Assembly: GCF_023806125.1 (NCBI RefSeq)
Contig: NZ_JAMSKT010000019.1
Coordinates: 1 to 64,000, forward strand
Length of the DNA stretch: 64,000 bases
Direction of reading: 5' to 3'
Origin: Clostridium caldaquaticum
Lineage (GTDB): Bacteria > Bacillota > Clostridia > Clostridiales > Clostridiaceae
The notes beneath the pieces are model-generated. The model did not search any database, was not told where the DNA came from, and was given only the letters and a program-made list of their open reading frames with translations. Of this stretch, positions 17,048-26,316 are shown piece after piece. Every line of letters begins with the position of its first letter. Position 1 is the first letter of the stretch. Both the position numbers and the translations under genes were made by a program.

Positions 17048-18742
17048 CTATTTTATTGGAATCTCTATTAACGACTTATACTTACCTCCACAATAAATAG
17101 TCTGATGAGCTACCTTAACCTTTTCCTGAATAGCCCAATTTCCTACATAGTTAGAGTGAATTGCAAACTGCGGAAAATCCGAACAAGAAACATCTATGCG
17201 TAATCTTGAGCCAGCCCTTATATTCCATGTAATTGGCAGAAGCTTTATATTTACTTCTACTACTTCTCCTGGTTCATAAGTTAACCTTATTGATGAATTA
17301 TTCCTATAAGCAAGAGTAGTTATACTGGATCTTATATTATAGGCCTTTCCATTAGACTTAACTTCCATAACTTTTACTGTAAAACTGGTATCTTCACAGT
17401 CTGAACTCACAAAAAGTTTTACATTCATCTCTCCGATTATACACATATCTTCTGATATAGGTTCTGAAACAAAACTCAAGACATCATCCCTGTAACCTGG
17501 CTCATACTGTAAAAGACTTCCTTGTTCCTCCATAGTTTTAAAAAGTGTATCCGCACCATGAGAATAAATTGGATTTTCCGGATTATAATCAAACTTTATT
17601 TCACTTAATTTATTTTCTGCTATATAAGAAAGTCTATATGAATTACAACTTTCTCTTTTATCACCTGTTAAATTAAAAACCTTTTGTCCACTATTTACTA
17701 TGGGCCATTTATCCCATTTTACCCACTCATCATTACCTACCATATAAGCTTTTATTTCGGCATCAGGTAGTTTCCTTTCCATCAATATTTTTTCAAACCA
17801 CTGAAACATATCAATTTCATCATTTATTTTTGCATTTTTAGTTTCATGTGCATCAATACAGGGTACCATAAAATGGTTCCAACCACCAATTACAAGTCTA
17901 CTATGAGCCTTTACTTCAGGACTTAATTCATCATATCCTAAAATGGTGCCCTCCTGATGATGATCATACCAACCTGCTACTATACACATTGGCACTTTGA
18001 CTTTCTTAGGCATTTCTCTTAACGTTTTCCACACCCCAGATTGCCAATATTCACACTGATAATCAGTATTCAATAGCCAATCCCTATACCATGGCAGCTT
18101 TACACCCCATAATTTTTCATCTACATTTATATGAGGACGATAAAGACAAGACTTTATATAATCCACGTTAATTTCATATCCTGAATTCTCCATTGTCCAT
18201 GCTGTAAGTATGTCGTGACAAAACAATCCATCTTTGTATAATGAAAGATAACGGTCTACGCTGTAATGAGCAAGATAAATAGTCTTAACTTTTTCAGGAA
18301 GTTTATCTGCAATAATCCAGGCAGTAAGACCGCTGTAAGAAAATCCATAAATTCCTATGGAGCTGCACCATTCCTGCTCTGCAAGCCAATTTATTGCATC
18401 TATTCCGTCTCTTCTTTCATTTTCATTAGGCACCCACACACCCTCCGAACCGCCTGTACCACGGCAATACTGAAATATAGACACATAACCTCTTTTGGCA
18501 TATTCCTCTGATTTAGCCAAACTTATAGGTTCATTATGTGGATAAGGAGTTCGTGTAAATATTACAGGCCAAGGCCCCTTCCCCTTTGGGAAACATACTA
18601 TAGTCCGAAGTCTTGTACCATCAGACATGGGCACCATTATATTCTTAATATCACCTATTTCATGAGATTCGGCTCGTACACTGTTTTTGAAAGAATTTCT
18701 TATCCTGTTAACAATCATATTCACAAAATCATTTTCCTCCAT
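17048..18742 (-). CDS. CocE/NonD-family alpha/beta hydrolase
   Basis: 564 aa, the usual size for the CocE/X-Pro dipeptidyl-peptidase (S15) family. An alpha/beta-hydrolase domain comes first, with nucleophile S135 in YGFSYSG, the oxyanion-side YPHNEP near 67-72, and HFMVP near 300 where the catalytic histidine region lies. A jelly-roll X-Pro C-terminal domain follows from about residue 330. No signal peptide: cytosolic. Family members cleave esters or X-Pro peptide bonds. With the AtuA pair upstream and an uptake ABC system downstream it is the likely first enzyme on the imported compound. It starts two bases after the stop of the upstream gene, with GGAGG. Confidence 0.85.
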   Translation of the reverse strand: MEENDFVNMIVNRIRNSFKNSVRAESHEIGDIKNIMVPMSDGTRLRTIVCFPKGKGPWPVIFTRTPYPHNEPISLAKSEEYAKRGYVSIFQYCRGTGGSEGVWVPNENERRDGIDAINWLAEQEWCSSIGIYGFSYSGLTAWIIADKLPEKVKTIYLAHYSVDRYLSLYKDGLFCHDILTAWTMENSGYEINVDYIKSCLYRPHINVDEKLWGVKLPWYRDWLLNTDYQCEYWQSGVWKTLREMPKKVKVPMCIVAGWYDHHQEGTILGYDELSPEVKAHSRLVIGGWNHFMVPCIDAHETKNAKINDEIDMFQWFEKILMERKLPDAEIKAYMVGNDEWVKWDKWPIVNSGQKVFNLTGDKRESCNSYRLSYIAENKLSEIKFDYNPENPIYSHGADTLFKTMEEQGSLLQYEPGYRDDVLSFVSEPISEDMCIIGEMNVKLFVSSDCEDTSFTVKVMEVKSNGKAYNIRSSITTLAYRNNSSIRLTYEPGEVVEVNIKLLPITWNIRAGSRLRIDVSCSDFPQFAIHSNYVGNWAIQEKVKVAHQTIYCGGKYKSLIEIPIK

Positions 18743-19045
18743 TTATATTACCTCCATATCTAATAGTACTGAACTTAAGCTCTTTCCATGCATATCAATT
18801 GCAAGCGACCTTGTTACTCCACCACCCAAGGCGTTTTCCATCACAAAATTAAGTGCGCCTAAAGATGGTATTTCATATCTTTTAACCTCCCCAAAAGCTA
18901 TTTCCTTAAACCATTCTTTTACCCTGTTAGCAGTAACCTGGTTTTTAATTTTTTCATAATTATCAATATTATAAACAATAAGTGAAATTATGGAAATATT
19001 GCCTTTATCTCCAGTCCTGGAATGTGCTATCTCCCTTAACTTCAT
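18743..19045 (-). CDS. Small AtuA-partner protein
   Basis: A 100-aa protein that matches the domain usually fused to the C-terminus of AtuA (IAHSRTGDKGNISIISL at residues 5-21, GGGVTRSL near 78). Here it is a separate gene directly behind AtuA. The start at 19045 has GAGGTG 7 bases upstream, overlapping the AtuA stop; the frame runs on to a TTG (19060) that is less likely. It presumably forms a complex with AtuA. Biochemical function is not established. Confidence 0.8.
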   Translation of the reverse strand: MKLREIAHSRTGDKGNISIISLIVYNIDNYEKIKNQVTANRVKEWFKEIAFGEVKRYEIPSLGALNFVMENALGGGVTRSLAIDMHGKSLSSVLLDMEVI

Positions 19046-19060
19046 TTTTACACCTCGCAA

Positions 19061-20422
19061 TCATACACAAATTTCTTCATATACTACCTTAATATCTACA
19101 TCCCTTTCCGGTATCATTACTGATGCAATAGATACTATTTCTCTCACATATTTTCTTGCACCACCACCACCTGCCGGTCCGTTTGTGTATAGTGCCTCAA
19201 CTTCATTCCCTATTATTTCAGCATGTTCCTTGTTTAAAGTTCTAGCTGCTACTCTTAATCTTACCTCATTAAAATCATTCCTTCCTTTTTTTATAGTATT
19301 ACTCAATTTATCCTTATATAAAGAATTCACTCCAATATAATCAATTCTTAGTTCCTCTATTGGTAACTCAATATATTCAAGTCTTTTCTTAATAATATCC
19401 CCAGCTAATTTTGCCCTTTCTAAAGCTCCGGAGCCACCATAGCTTATTTCGCCTTCACCAATATAACAATCTTTATAGCCTATACTGGTTTTAAGAAGTT
19501 CTGTCTTTTTAATACCACTTGCTCCCTTTACAAGTACCTTATTATTTTCCACCTGTTCCACTGTTACTTTTGAGAAATCAGCTATAACATCCGGTGTGTA
19601 GTATCTTTGTGGATCCTGTATTTCGTAGAGTATTTGCTCCTTACACGTATCAACCGTTACAATTCCGCCAGCATCTTCAAGCTTGGTTATAATGATATCA
19701 CCGTTTTCATAAATTTCTCCTATAGGGAAACCTATATTCCATAAATCTGGAACATCTTTGTATCCCGGATCAGCGTAATATCCTCCTGTAACCTGTCCTG
19801 CACACTCCAGCAGATGTCCCGCCAAGGTACCCTTTCCCAACATTTTATAATCATCATATTTCCATCCAAATTCATAGATTAAAGGGGCAAGTACCAAAGA
19901 TGGGTCTGCTACTCTTCCAGTAATAACTATATCCGCACCATTTTCCAATGCCTCAACAATACCTTTTGTACCAATATAGGCATTAGCTGAAATTATCAAA
20001 TGTTTTATAGTTTCTAGCTTTTCTCCTGTTTCCATAATCTCAAGATCCAAATACTTTTCAATATTTGAAAAAACATCATCACCAAGAACAGCTGCAATTT
20101 TCAACTTCCTGATACCCATTGACTCCGCCATTTGCTTAGTTACCTTTGCAGCAGCCAGTGGATTTGCAGCCCCCATATTGGTTACAACTTTTACCTTTTT
20201 TTCTATACAAATTGGCAATATTTTCTTCATTCTGTATTCAAACAATTCATTGTAACCTTTATCCCGTTCCTTAAGTTTCTGTTTCTGTGCCAGAGCTATA
20301 GTTCTCTCAGCAAGACATTCAAATATAATATAATCCAGGTTGCCTTTTTTCATTATCTCTATTGCAGGCTCGATCCGGTCTCCGCCATAACCAGCTCCGG
20401 AACCTATCCTCAACTTCCTCAA
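19061..20422 (-). CDS. Acyclic terpene utilisation AtuA-family protein (DUF1446)
   Basis: 453 aa, full-length DUF1446/AtuA domain. The N-terminal RIGSGAGYGGDRIEPA and the conserved TGRVADPSL (about 172-180), ECAGQVTGGYYADPG and GGGGARKY near the C-terminus are all present. AtuA is needed for growth on citronellol/geraniol in Pseudomonas but its reaction is unproven, and the family is wide. The rest of the atu set (acyl-CoA dehydrogenases, geranyl-CoA carboxylase) is missing here, so terpene use is not implied. The start is a TTG with GGAGG 10 bases upstream. First gene of the sigma54 operon. Confidence 0.85.
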   Translation of the reverse strand: MRKLRIGSGAGYGGDRIEPAIEIMKKGNLDYIIFECLAERTIALAQKQKLKERDKGYNELFEYRMKKILPICIEKKVKVVTNMGAANPLAAAKVTKQMAESMGIRKLKIAAVLGDDVFSNIEKYLDLEIMETGEKLETIKHLIISANAYIGTKGIVEALENGADIVITGRVADPSLVLAPLIYEFGWKYDDYKMLGKGTLAGHLLECAGQVTGGYYADPGYKDVPDLWNIGFPIGEIYENGDIIITKLEDAGGIVTVDTCKEQILYEIQDPQRYYTPDVIADFSKVTVEQVENNKVLVKGASGIKKTELLKTSIGYKDCYIGEGEISYGGSGALERAKLAGDIIKKRLEYIELPIEELRIDYIGVNSLYKDKLSNTIKKGRNDFNEVRLRVAARTLNKEHAEIIGNEVEALYTNGPAGGGGARKYVREIVSIASVMIPERDVDIKVVYEEICV

Positions 20423-20483
20423 GTTAAAAAACCTCCTTATGTCTTTACTTACATAAAATAAAATGTTTATATACTTAAATTAA

Positions 20484-20499
20484 AGCAATTTTTGTGCCA
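20484..20499 (-). promoter_or_regulatory. sigma54 (-24/-12) promoter of the AtuA-CocE-ABC operon
   Basis: On the minus strand TGGCAC, five A, then TTGCT: TGGCACAAAAATTGCT, a perfect match to the -24/-12 consensus. The start point would be about 20472, some 50 bases before the TTG start of AtuA. Confidence 0.9.
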
Positions 20500-20550
20500 G
20501 TATTAAAACTATTGCAATCAGCTAGCCATTATAAAATAATCCTTATATAA

Positions 20551-20669
20551 TTTCTCATTTTTTGGAAATTACTTTCCAGTCAAAAGTTTTATTATTAATG
20601 TTTCAGCACAAAATAAAAGAGTTTCTAATTTTTTAGAAATCATACATATTAATTCTAAAAAATTAGAAA
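20551..20669 (-). promoter_or_regulatory. Three 18-bp palindromes, probable enhancer sites of the sigma54 activator
   Basis: Sites: 20551-20568 (TTTCTCATTTTTTGGAAA, imperfect), 20622-20639 (TTTCTAATTTTTTAGAAA) and 20652-20669 (ATTCTAAAAAATTAGAAA). They share TTTCY...RGAAA with the same 18-bp length, centred about 60-165 bp upstream of the -24 box, where enhancer-binding proteins act. They lie between the promoter and the activator gene. Confidence 0.65.
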
Positions 20670-20674
20670 CTCTT
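20609..20674 (-). terminator. Long hairpin after the sigma54-activator gene
   Basis: A 22-bp perfect inverted repeat (20617-20638 and 20653-20674) starts eight bases past the stop of the activator gene and is followed by a U-rich tail (CTCTTTTATTTT). It contains two of the palindromic sites, so it may both end transcription and hold the enhancer. Confidence 0.7.
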
Positions 20675-20682
20675 TACTTTGT

Positions 20683-22029
20683 TTAATATTTATTTATTTT
20701 GTTGTATAGTGAAGCTAGAGAAATACCTAAAGCCTGTGCCACCTTTTTCTTTCCTTCAACGGAATTTCCATATTTCATTAAAGCCTTTTTAATTTCATTG
20801 ATTTCAGCTTGTTTGACTACTTCTTCTAAAGTCCTTATTGGTATAATATCCTTTCTTAATCCTTCTTTCTGAATCTTCTTTGGCAAATCCTCACTTCTTA
20901 TTATACCTCCTGCTGCCATCATTGCAGCAAATTCAACAGTATTTTTTAATTCTCTTACATTTCCAGGCCAGTCATAGTTTAAAAGAAGCTCAAGAGCTTC
21001 CTCTGACATTTCTACTTTATTATTAAATTTATACTGAGCATGCAGAAGAAAATTATTAATGAGAGGCAGAATATCACCTCTACGCTCTTTTAAAGGATAA
21101 AGGTTTAGAGTAGCTACTGAAAGCCTGTAGTAAAGGTCTTGTCTAAATTTTCCTTCAGCTACAAGAGTTTCAAGATTTTTGTTGGTAGCTGCAATTACTC
21201 TTACGTCCACAGGTATCTCCATAACACCTCCTACAGGTCTTATACAACGTTCTTGAAGAAATCTTAAAAGTTTTGCCTGAAGCTTGTAATCAAGTTCAGA
21301 AATCTCGTCCAAAAAGATTGTGCCACCATCAGCTTCTTGAATAAGTCCTGTCTTACCACCTTTTTTTGATCCTGTAAAGGAACCTTCCTCATAACCAAAT
21401 AATTCACTTTCAAACAGATTGTTATCCAAAGCTGCACAGTTCAGCGGCACGAAAGATTCATTTCTTCTTGAACTGGCATTATGAATGGACTGAGCATATA
21501 ACTCTTTTCCTGTGCCGCTTTCACCAGTTATAAGTACATTTATATCCTTATGAGCAATTTTTAAAGCAAGTTCTTTTGTATTTTCAGATTTTGCATCAGA
21601 GCTTATAATATCTTCTATAGTGTACTTGGCATTTTCCATCTGCTTAACACGTTTCTTTAAATTCATAATTGTATTATTCGATTTTCTAAGCTCTTCAACC
21701 AATTTATAAATATCATTTATCTCATTAAGAATTGATACACCTCCAATAATTTTATCATTCTTTATAATGGGCACTATGTTTACAACATACTCTATACCAT
21801 CAACCTTCCTACGAATACCCAAAAGTTTTCTGCCACTTTTTATAACTTCCGGAAGCTTGCTTCCTTTCCTGACAGTATCTAATGAACGACCAATAATATC
21901 TTCAGGTCTGACTTTTGTAATTCTAGTATAAGCGTTATTTATATATACTACTTTGCAATCTTTATCTGCAATTAATACACCATCGTAAAGAGACTCAAAT
22001 ATACTTTTTTCTAATTCACTAATATACAT
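20683..22029 (-). CDS. PAS-domain sigma54-dependent activator
   Basis: 448 aa. A PAS sensor domain (about 8-105), a linker coiled coil (105-135), an AAA+ domain with Walker A GESGTGKE (169-176), contact loop GSFTGS (216-221, a normal variant of GAFTGA), Walker B GTIFLDE (236-242) and LYYRL arginine region, then a Fis-type HTH at the C-terminus (KKVAQALGISLASLYNKI). It should bind the palindromes just downstream of its own gene and activate the -24/-12 promoter of the AtuA operon. Start at 22029 has AGGTGG upstream; the frame extends to a GTG at 22041. Confidence 0.9.
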   Translation of the reverse strand: MYISELEKSIFESLYDGVLIADKDCKVVYINNAYTRITKVRPEDIIGRSLDTVRKGSKLPEVIKSGRKLLGIRRKVDGIEYVVNIVPIIKNDKIIGGVSILNEINDIYKLVEELRKSNNTIMNLKKRVKQMENAKYTIEDIISSDAKSENTKELALKIAHKDINVLITGESGTGKELYAQSIHNASSRRNESFVPLNCAALDNNLFESELFGYEEGSFTGSKKGGKTGLIQEADGGTIFLDEISELDYKLQAKLLRFLQERCIRPVGGVMEIPVDVRVIAATNKNLETLVAEGKFRQDLYYRLSVATLNLYPLKERRGDILPLINNFLLHAQYKFNNKVEMSEEALELLLNYDWPGNVRELKNTVEFAAMMAAGGIIRSEDLPKKIQKEGLRKDIIPIRTLEEVVKQAEINEIKKALMKYGNSVEGKKKVAQALGISLASLYNKINKY

Positions 22030-22350
22030 AAGCAGTCCCACCTTTATACACTTGTATCAAGCATCAGCAATAAATCTATGACTGTAAAACTTTTAATAAT
22101 TATTCAAAAAGAAAATTCACCCCAAAATATCCAATATTTAAATATCATTAAAGATACAAAATAAAGTGAAGTGAATACTTATGTATATTCTACAAGAATG
22201 ATTATTTTCCTTTGAAAAAATAACAAAATTACAAGCTGAATTTACCATATTTTAGCTTAACACTTTTCGTTCATAATTTGAGTAAAAATTAATGAATTTA
22301 TATAGATTCTTTTGCTTACATACAAAAACTAATAGTTCTATCATCATAAG
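22030..22350. other. Gap of 321 bp without a gene
   Basis: AT-rich stretch between the GH43-like pseudogene and the activator gene. It must hold the activator's promoter, but no clear -35/-10 pair stands out. No RNA gene, repeat or terminator that I can support. Confidence 0.5.
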
Positions 22351-23612
22351 CTAATTCAATTTACATACATCCCCTTCAGTTATACCTTTTTCATTAAAGG
22401 TATCAACTCTTACATATACCGGCTCACCTTTGATTAAAGCACCTATCTTTACTTCATTGCTGCTAAAAACCATGTAGCTGTGATAAAATTTATCCGATGC
22501 AAAGCCCCAAATCACATTATATCCTACAGAGCCAACGTCTTCCCACTTAACCAAAAGAGAAAGTTCGCTTAATCTTTCTAATGTAACTCCTGCAGCTTTC
22601 TTAGGAAGTTCAACATTTCCTATTCCAAATACTCTAAGACCAGAGATACATGCATTTTGATTATAAGGAAGTTCCTTTACTATACATCTGACAAAACGCA
22701 CTTTAAGTCCTTTCTCTTTTACTACAAGATCATGGGACAAATCCGTATCTGCTTTTGATTTATCCTCAATAACAAAGTATTCTTTTCCATCTAATGAACC
22801 TTCTAAAATCCATCTTGTATAGTGCCTGTTTTCATCTATATATCTTTTTGGGGATCCTACTCTATAGAAAGCTACTCCCTCTGGAAGTTGAGTATCTATA
22901 TTATCGTCTGCAAAGTTTATTTGAATGGCATATACATCACAAATTTCCTTAAGATCAACTTCAAGCCATTCCCCTAATTTATTTGAAGAGGCTTTACACC
23001 AGGTTTGAACATTTTCATCTGTAGCTTTAAATGGCTCTTTTCCTTCCTCAAAGGATGAGGCTTTAGCAGGCTTACCATAAGAAAGAAGCATCCACTCCGG
23101 ATTACTCCATGGATCCATCTTTGCCTGTTGAATTTTCATTGGCCAATCACCATATCGCTGATTGCAAAACAATTCCCCATCTTTATCGTATCCTGCCAGC
23201 CATATTCCCAATCGTCTTTCAAATATATGATTTACACTTATTCTCATGGTTGAAGCATGCCAAAAATTTCCGAACTTATCTTCCATTGTGGAACCATGTC
23301 CTGCTCCAGGAATAAAACCGCCTGGTTTATAGGAATATGGATTGTTTTTATCTAAAGTAAAAGGATCTAATGGTCTATCAGATACATATACATCATCACC
23401 GTATATATTGTACTGAGTTCCTGTGCAGGCATACTTTCGTGAGATTATCGCTTGCAAAAAATCCTGCAGTCATGGAAGGAAAAAGAAAGTATTTCCCTTT
23501 GAACATTATAAATAGAAGGAGCTTCAGCCTATCTTGAAACCGATATTTTACCATTGTTATCAATGAACTGATATTTGTATTCCATGTTGATTGGATTACA
23601 TACGTATTTCAT
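22351..23612 (-). pseudogene. GH43-like glycosidase with F5/8C domain, internal deletion
   Basis: A start ATG with GGAGGA is at 23612. It encodes MKYVCNPINMEYKYQFID..VSR, the usual N-terminus of family-43-like glycosidases, then hits TAG. The frame shifts through AEAPSIYN and after about 25 codons joins directly to RKYACTGTQYNIYGDD, which belongs near residue 250 of intact relatives. So most of the catalytic propeller (about 150 residues or more) is gone. The surviving 3' part (22351-23457) codes for the end of the propeller (GGFIPGAGHGSTMEDKFGN, MRISVNHIFERR) and a C-terminal discoidin-type (F5/8C) carbohydrate-binding module plus a fibronectin-like tail. It was the last gene of the glycan operon. 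Confidence 0.75.
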
Positions 23613-23627
23613 AAATATTTTCTCCTC

Positions 23628-26297
23628 CTATTTTTTAATCAATAGCTTAACATCCCCCACAATACCTGTTGGTCCCAATATAGGTCCTTTTGACAGCATT
23701 GCAAAGAAGTCACCTGATGTGGAAGGTGCAAAATGTCTCTCACGCTCAAGTGTTGTTGCCACTTCAATGCGGAGCTTGTTTCTACCCTGCTTAAGCTTGT
23801 TGCTTACATCAAAAACAAAGGGCGGAGCTACTTGAATTCCAACAGATTCCTCATTTACAAATACTTCTACACCTTCAAAGGCATCTTGTATGATGAGAGC
23901 TGCACCTTTTATTTTACCAATTTCGATTTCATTTTCATAGCGGATAAATCCTGAGAAGTCCGGATACTTTAGCGCGACATTTTCAAAGGAGCTTATCCTC
24001 TGCTCTCCATGAAAATCAGGATACTCAATAGATTTTGAAAAGCTCATGATCCAGCCATCGTTTAAAACAAGTTCTTCATCATATGAAAGTTCAGGCTTGA
24101 TTTCAATGTCTTCAGCCTTATCAAAAACTACCACTACACTTTGATAAGGTGGTATATCTAGATAAAGAGTAGTGCTCTGTCCATTTTGCAATATCTTAAC
24201 CTCATGCAGCTCATTTCTCCAAACATCGTATCCATATAAGCATCCTGTCATTGGTACGGTAACAGTTCCTCTGAAAGTCTCAGCTACATTTTCATTTGTG
24301 AATATATAAATATCATTATCTTCTTTGTAATGTAAATATCTAAGCATTGAGAATGCAGGTTCTACTTTAATTTCTGTAACAGAGTTTTCTTTCAGTTCAG
24401 AAACCAACATGTCTAGTGCTACTACTTTACAGTCTGACAGCTCAGTCATCAGGCTATTGCTTCCATTTACAACTCCTAATGGAAGAGTATCAATAAATAT
24501 AACAGGAAAACCTGCTTTCTTAAGTTCAATTACAGCCTTAGCTGTAGTCTCAGTGATATATTGTGCATAAGGTACAATTAAAGCCTTGTACTCCTGATTA
24601 TTAATCTTTAAAATCCTGCCTAATTTTGTATTGTATCTTTCCTTTTCAGCAAATACATCAGAAGGGATAAAATCAAAGTCAATTTGATTGTCCATAAGTA
24701 CATGTGCAGGCTTTTGACTTAGCATATATTTACCTGTCCATTCTGCCTCTGCATGATAAAGTATAGCCACAGGAGTTACCCTTACTCCGTCACTGATTAA
24801 TGCACACATACGATTCAGATATCTCATTAAGGCTCCAAAATGCTTAAACTGTGGATCATGACCGTTAGCATAAAAATGTGGAGGGCAGTCAGGGTCCGGA
24901 TAAGGCTTACAGGAAAAAGCATGTGGTACATAGTGATTTACGCCTCTTACAAGAAAGTGATCCACAAGATATTTCATTATGCGAACGCCTTCGCTCCAGC
25001 CATAGGCGCCGAATATTTCACACATGGTGCGTCCTTTCTTAATAGGATCAATAGCTCCAAAGGAACTGCCTAGCTTGCCAAGCATATAGTGATAGAATTC
25101 TCCATCACGTTCTTTTATAAAAGTTTTTTTAGGATAAATTTCTCCTGCAGGCATTACCTGTCCTCCAATATCATCAATCCCTGACATATGCTGACCGGAA
25201 AGGCCACGAAAAAAATGTCCAAGAGTTGAGCCAAGTCTTGCATGTGAGTTATTGTCCTCAATTAAGTGACCAATGTATTCAACGCCTCGCTCTTCACACC
25301 ATTTTCCTATTTGCTTTGAAAAATTCTCTTCAACAAGTCTTGTTATGATATCCATATAAGTATAACGTACCTTTGCTGCTTCATTTGGAAATCTCCCATT
25401 TTCCCACAGAAGAGGAAGTTTTGTTTTCCATTCATTTCCTATACGACATAGCATCTGCTCTTCCACTTCATCACTCCATGGAAGATCCTGATCTTCTCCA
25501 ATAGCTTTATTACTGTACATTTCGCCATTGCCAAGCTCCGGCTCATCAGAGAAGAAGCCCGCAATGGTTTTACCAAACTCATCTTTATAGTGCTCGAAGT
25601 GAGGCTCATATACTGCTTCGATTTGTTTTCTTGCACTTTTCTTGTTAAGCATATTGATATAATTTTCACGAGTTCCGGCATTCCTAGTAAGAAAGTTAAC
25701 ATAAATCTTCCATTTACCAGCAGGAACATCCCATACAAGCTGTCCATCTTCAACAAACTCAGTTATGTCAACAAGTGTTGATGCATCAAAGCTTTCGTCA
25801 ATACGAGCCGCACATATGCTTAGAAGTTTGTCATCATCAAAGTATCTTCTTTCCTTGTTTCCTCTGGCAAAAAATGAATCGCCCGCAAGTGGATTCTTAG
25901 TAAACTTGGCATGCTTTGTTATATTTAACTGTGCTGATTTCATAGGCCCCACAACTTCTACGGAAGAATAGTAAAGGAACTGTCTATGAAGCTCTGCAGG
26001 TTCATCTTTTAATGCACCATTTGCAAATCCTGTAGGAAAATGACTGTCATCTAAAATCCATACCTTCATATTGCGTTTTTTAGCTTCATCAAGAATAATA
26101 TCCATGTCATGCCACCACTGTGGTCCGCAGTAATCAGGATGTGGTCTGCTTTCTATACAAACCGCTCCTATACCTGATGCATGTATAGCTCCCATATATT
26201 CTCTAAGCACTGACTCTTCTTCTCCATGAATCCATAGAAAAGGAAAGATGTAATTACTACCTTTTGACTGCAGTAGATTTTTAATTTTTGAGTTCAT
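23628..26297 (-). CDS. Large glycoside hydrolase, GH106-like
   Basis: 889 aa with no signal peptide. The N-terminal barrel contains ESRPHPDYCGPQWWHDMD and ILDDSHFPTGFANG, as in GH106 alpha-L-rhamnosidase-type enzymes, and HLIEDNNSHARLG further on. A C-terminal GH2-like sugar-binding jelly roll follows (about 780-889, VEVFVNEESVG). It probably removes a terminal deoxy- or other sugar from an imported oligosaccharide. Start at 26297 has AGGGGGT; the upstream ATG (26324) lies inside the preceding gene. The exact family needs a profile search; intracellular location follows from the missing signal. Confidence 0.7.
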   Translation of the reverse strand: MNSKIKNLLQSKGSNYIFPFLWIHGEEESVLREYMGAIHASGIGAVCIESRPHPDYCGPQWWHDMDIILDEAKKRNMKVWILDDSHFPTGFANGALKDEPAELHRQFLYYSSVEVVGPMKSAQLNITKHAKFTKNPLAGDSFFARGNKERRYFDDDKLLSICAARIDESFDASTLVDITEFVEDGQLVWDVPAGKWKIYVNFLTRNAGTRENYINMLNKKSARKQIEAVYEPHFEHYKDEFGKTIAGFFSDEPELGNGEMYSNKAIGEDQDLPWSDEVEEQMLCRIGNEWKTKLPLLWENGRFPNEAAKVRYTYMDIITRLVEENFSKQIGKWCEERGVEYIGHLIEDNNSHARLGSTLGHFFRGLSGQHMSGIDDIGGQVMPAGEIYPKKTFIKERDGEFYHYMLGKLGSSFGAIDPIKKGRTMCEIFGAYGWSEGVRIMKYLVDHFLVRGVNHYVPHAFSCKPYPDPDCPPHFYANGHDPQFKHFGALMRYLNRMCALISDGVRVTPVAILYHAEAEWTGKYMLSQKPAHVLMDNQIDFDFIPSDVFAEKERYNTKLGRILKINNQEYKALIVPYAQYITETTAKAVIELKKAGFPVIFIDTLPLGVVNGSNSLMTELSDCKVVALDMLVSELKENSVTEIKVEPAFSMLRYLHYKEDNDIYIFTNENVAETFRGTVTVPMTGCLYGYDVWRNELHEVKILQNGQSTTLYLDIPPYQSVVVVFDKAEDIEIKPELSYDEELVLNDGWIMSFSKSIEYPDFHGEQRISSFENVALKYPDFSGFIRYENEIEIGKIKGAALIIQDAFEGVEVFVNEESVGIQVAPPFVFDVSNKLKQGRNKLRIEVATTLERERHFAPSTSGDFFAMLSKGPILGPTGIVGDVKLLIKK

Positions 26298-26316
26298 TGT
26301 ATTACCCCCTGTCTTA

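Noticed and set aside
19061-20422. Acyclic terpene degradation pathway
   Set aside because: Only AtuA and its partner are present; the other atu genes are missing.
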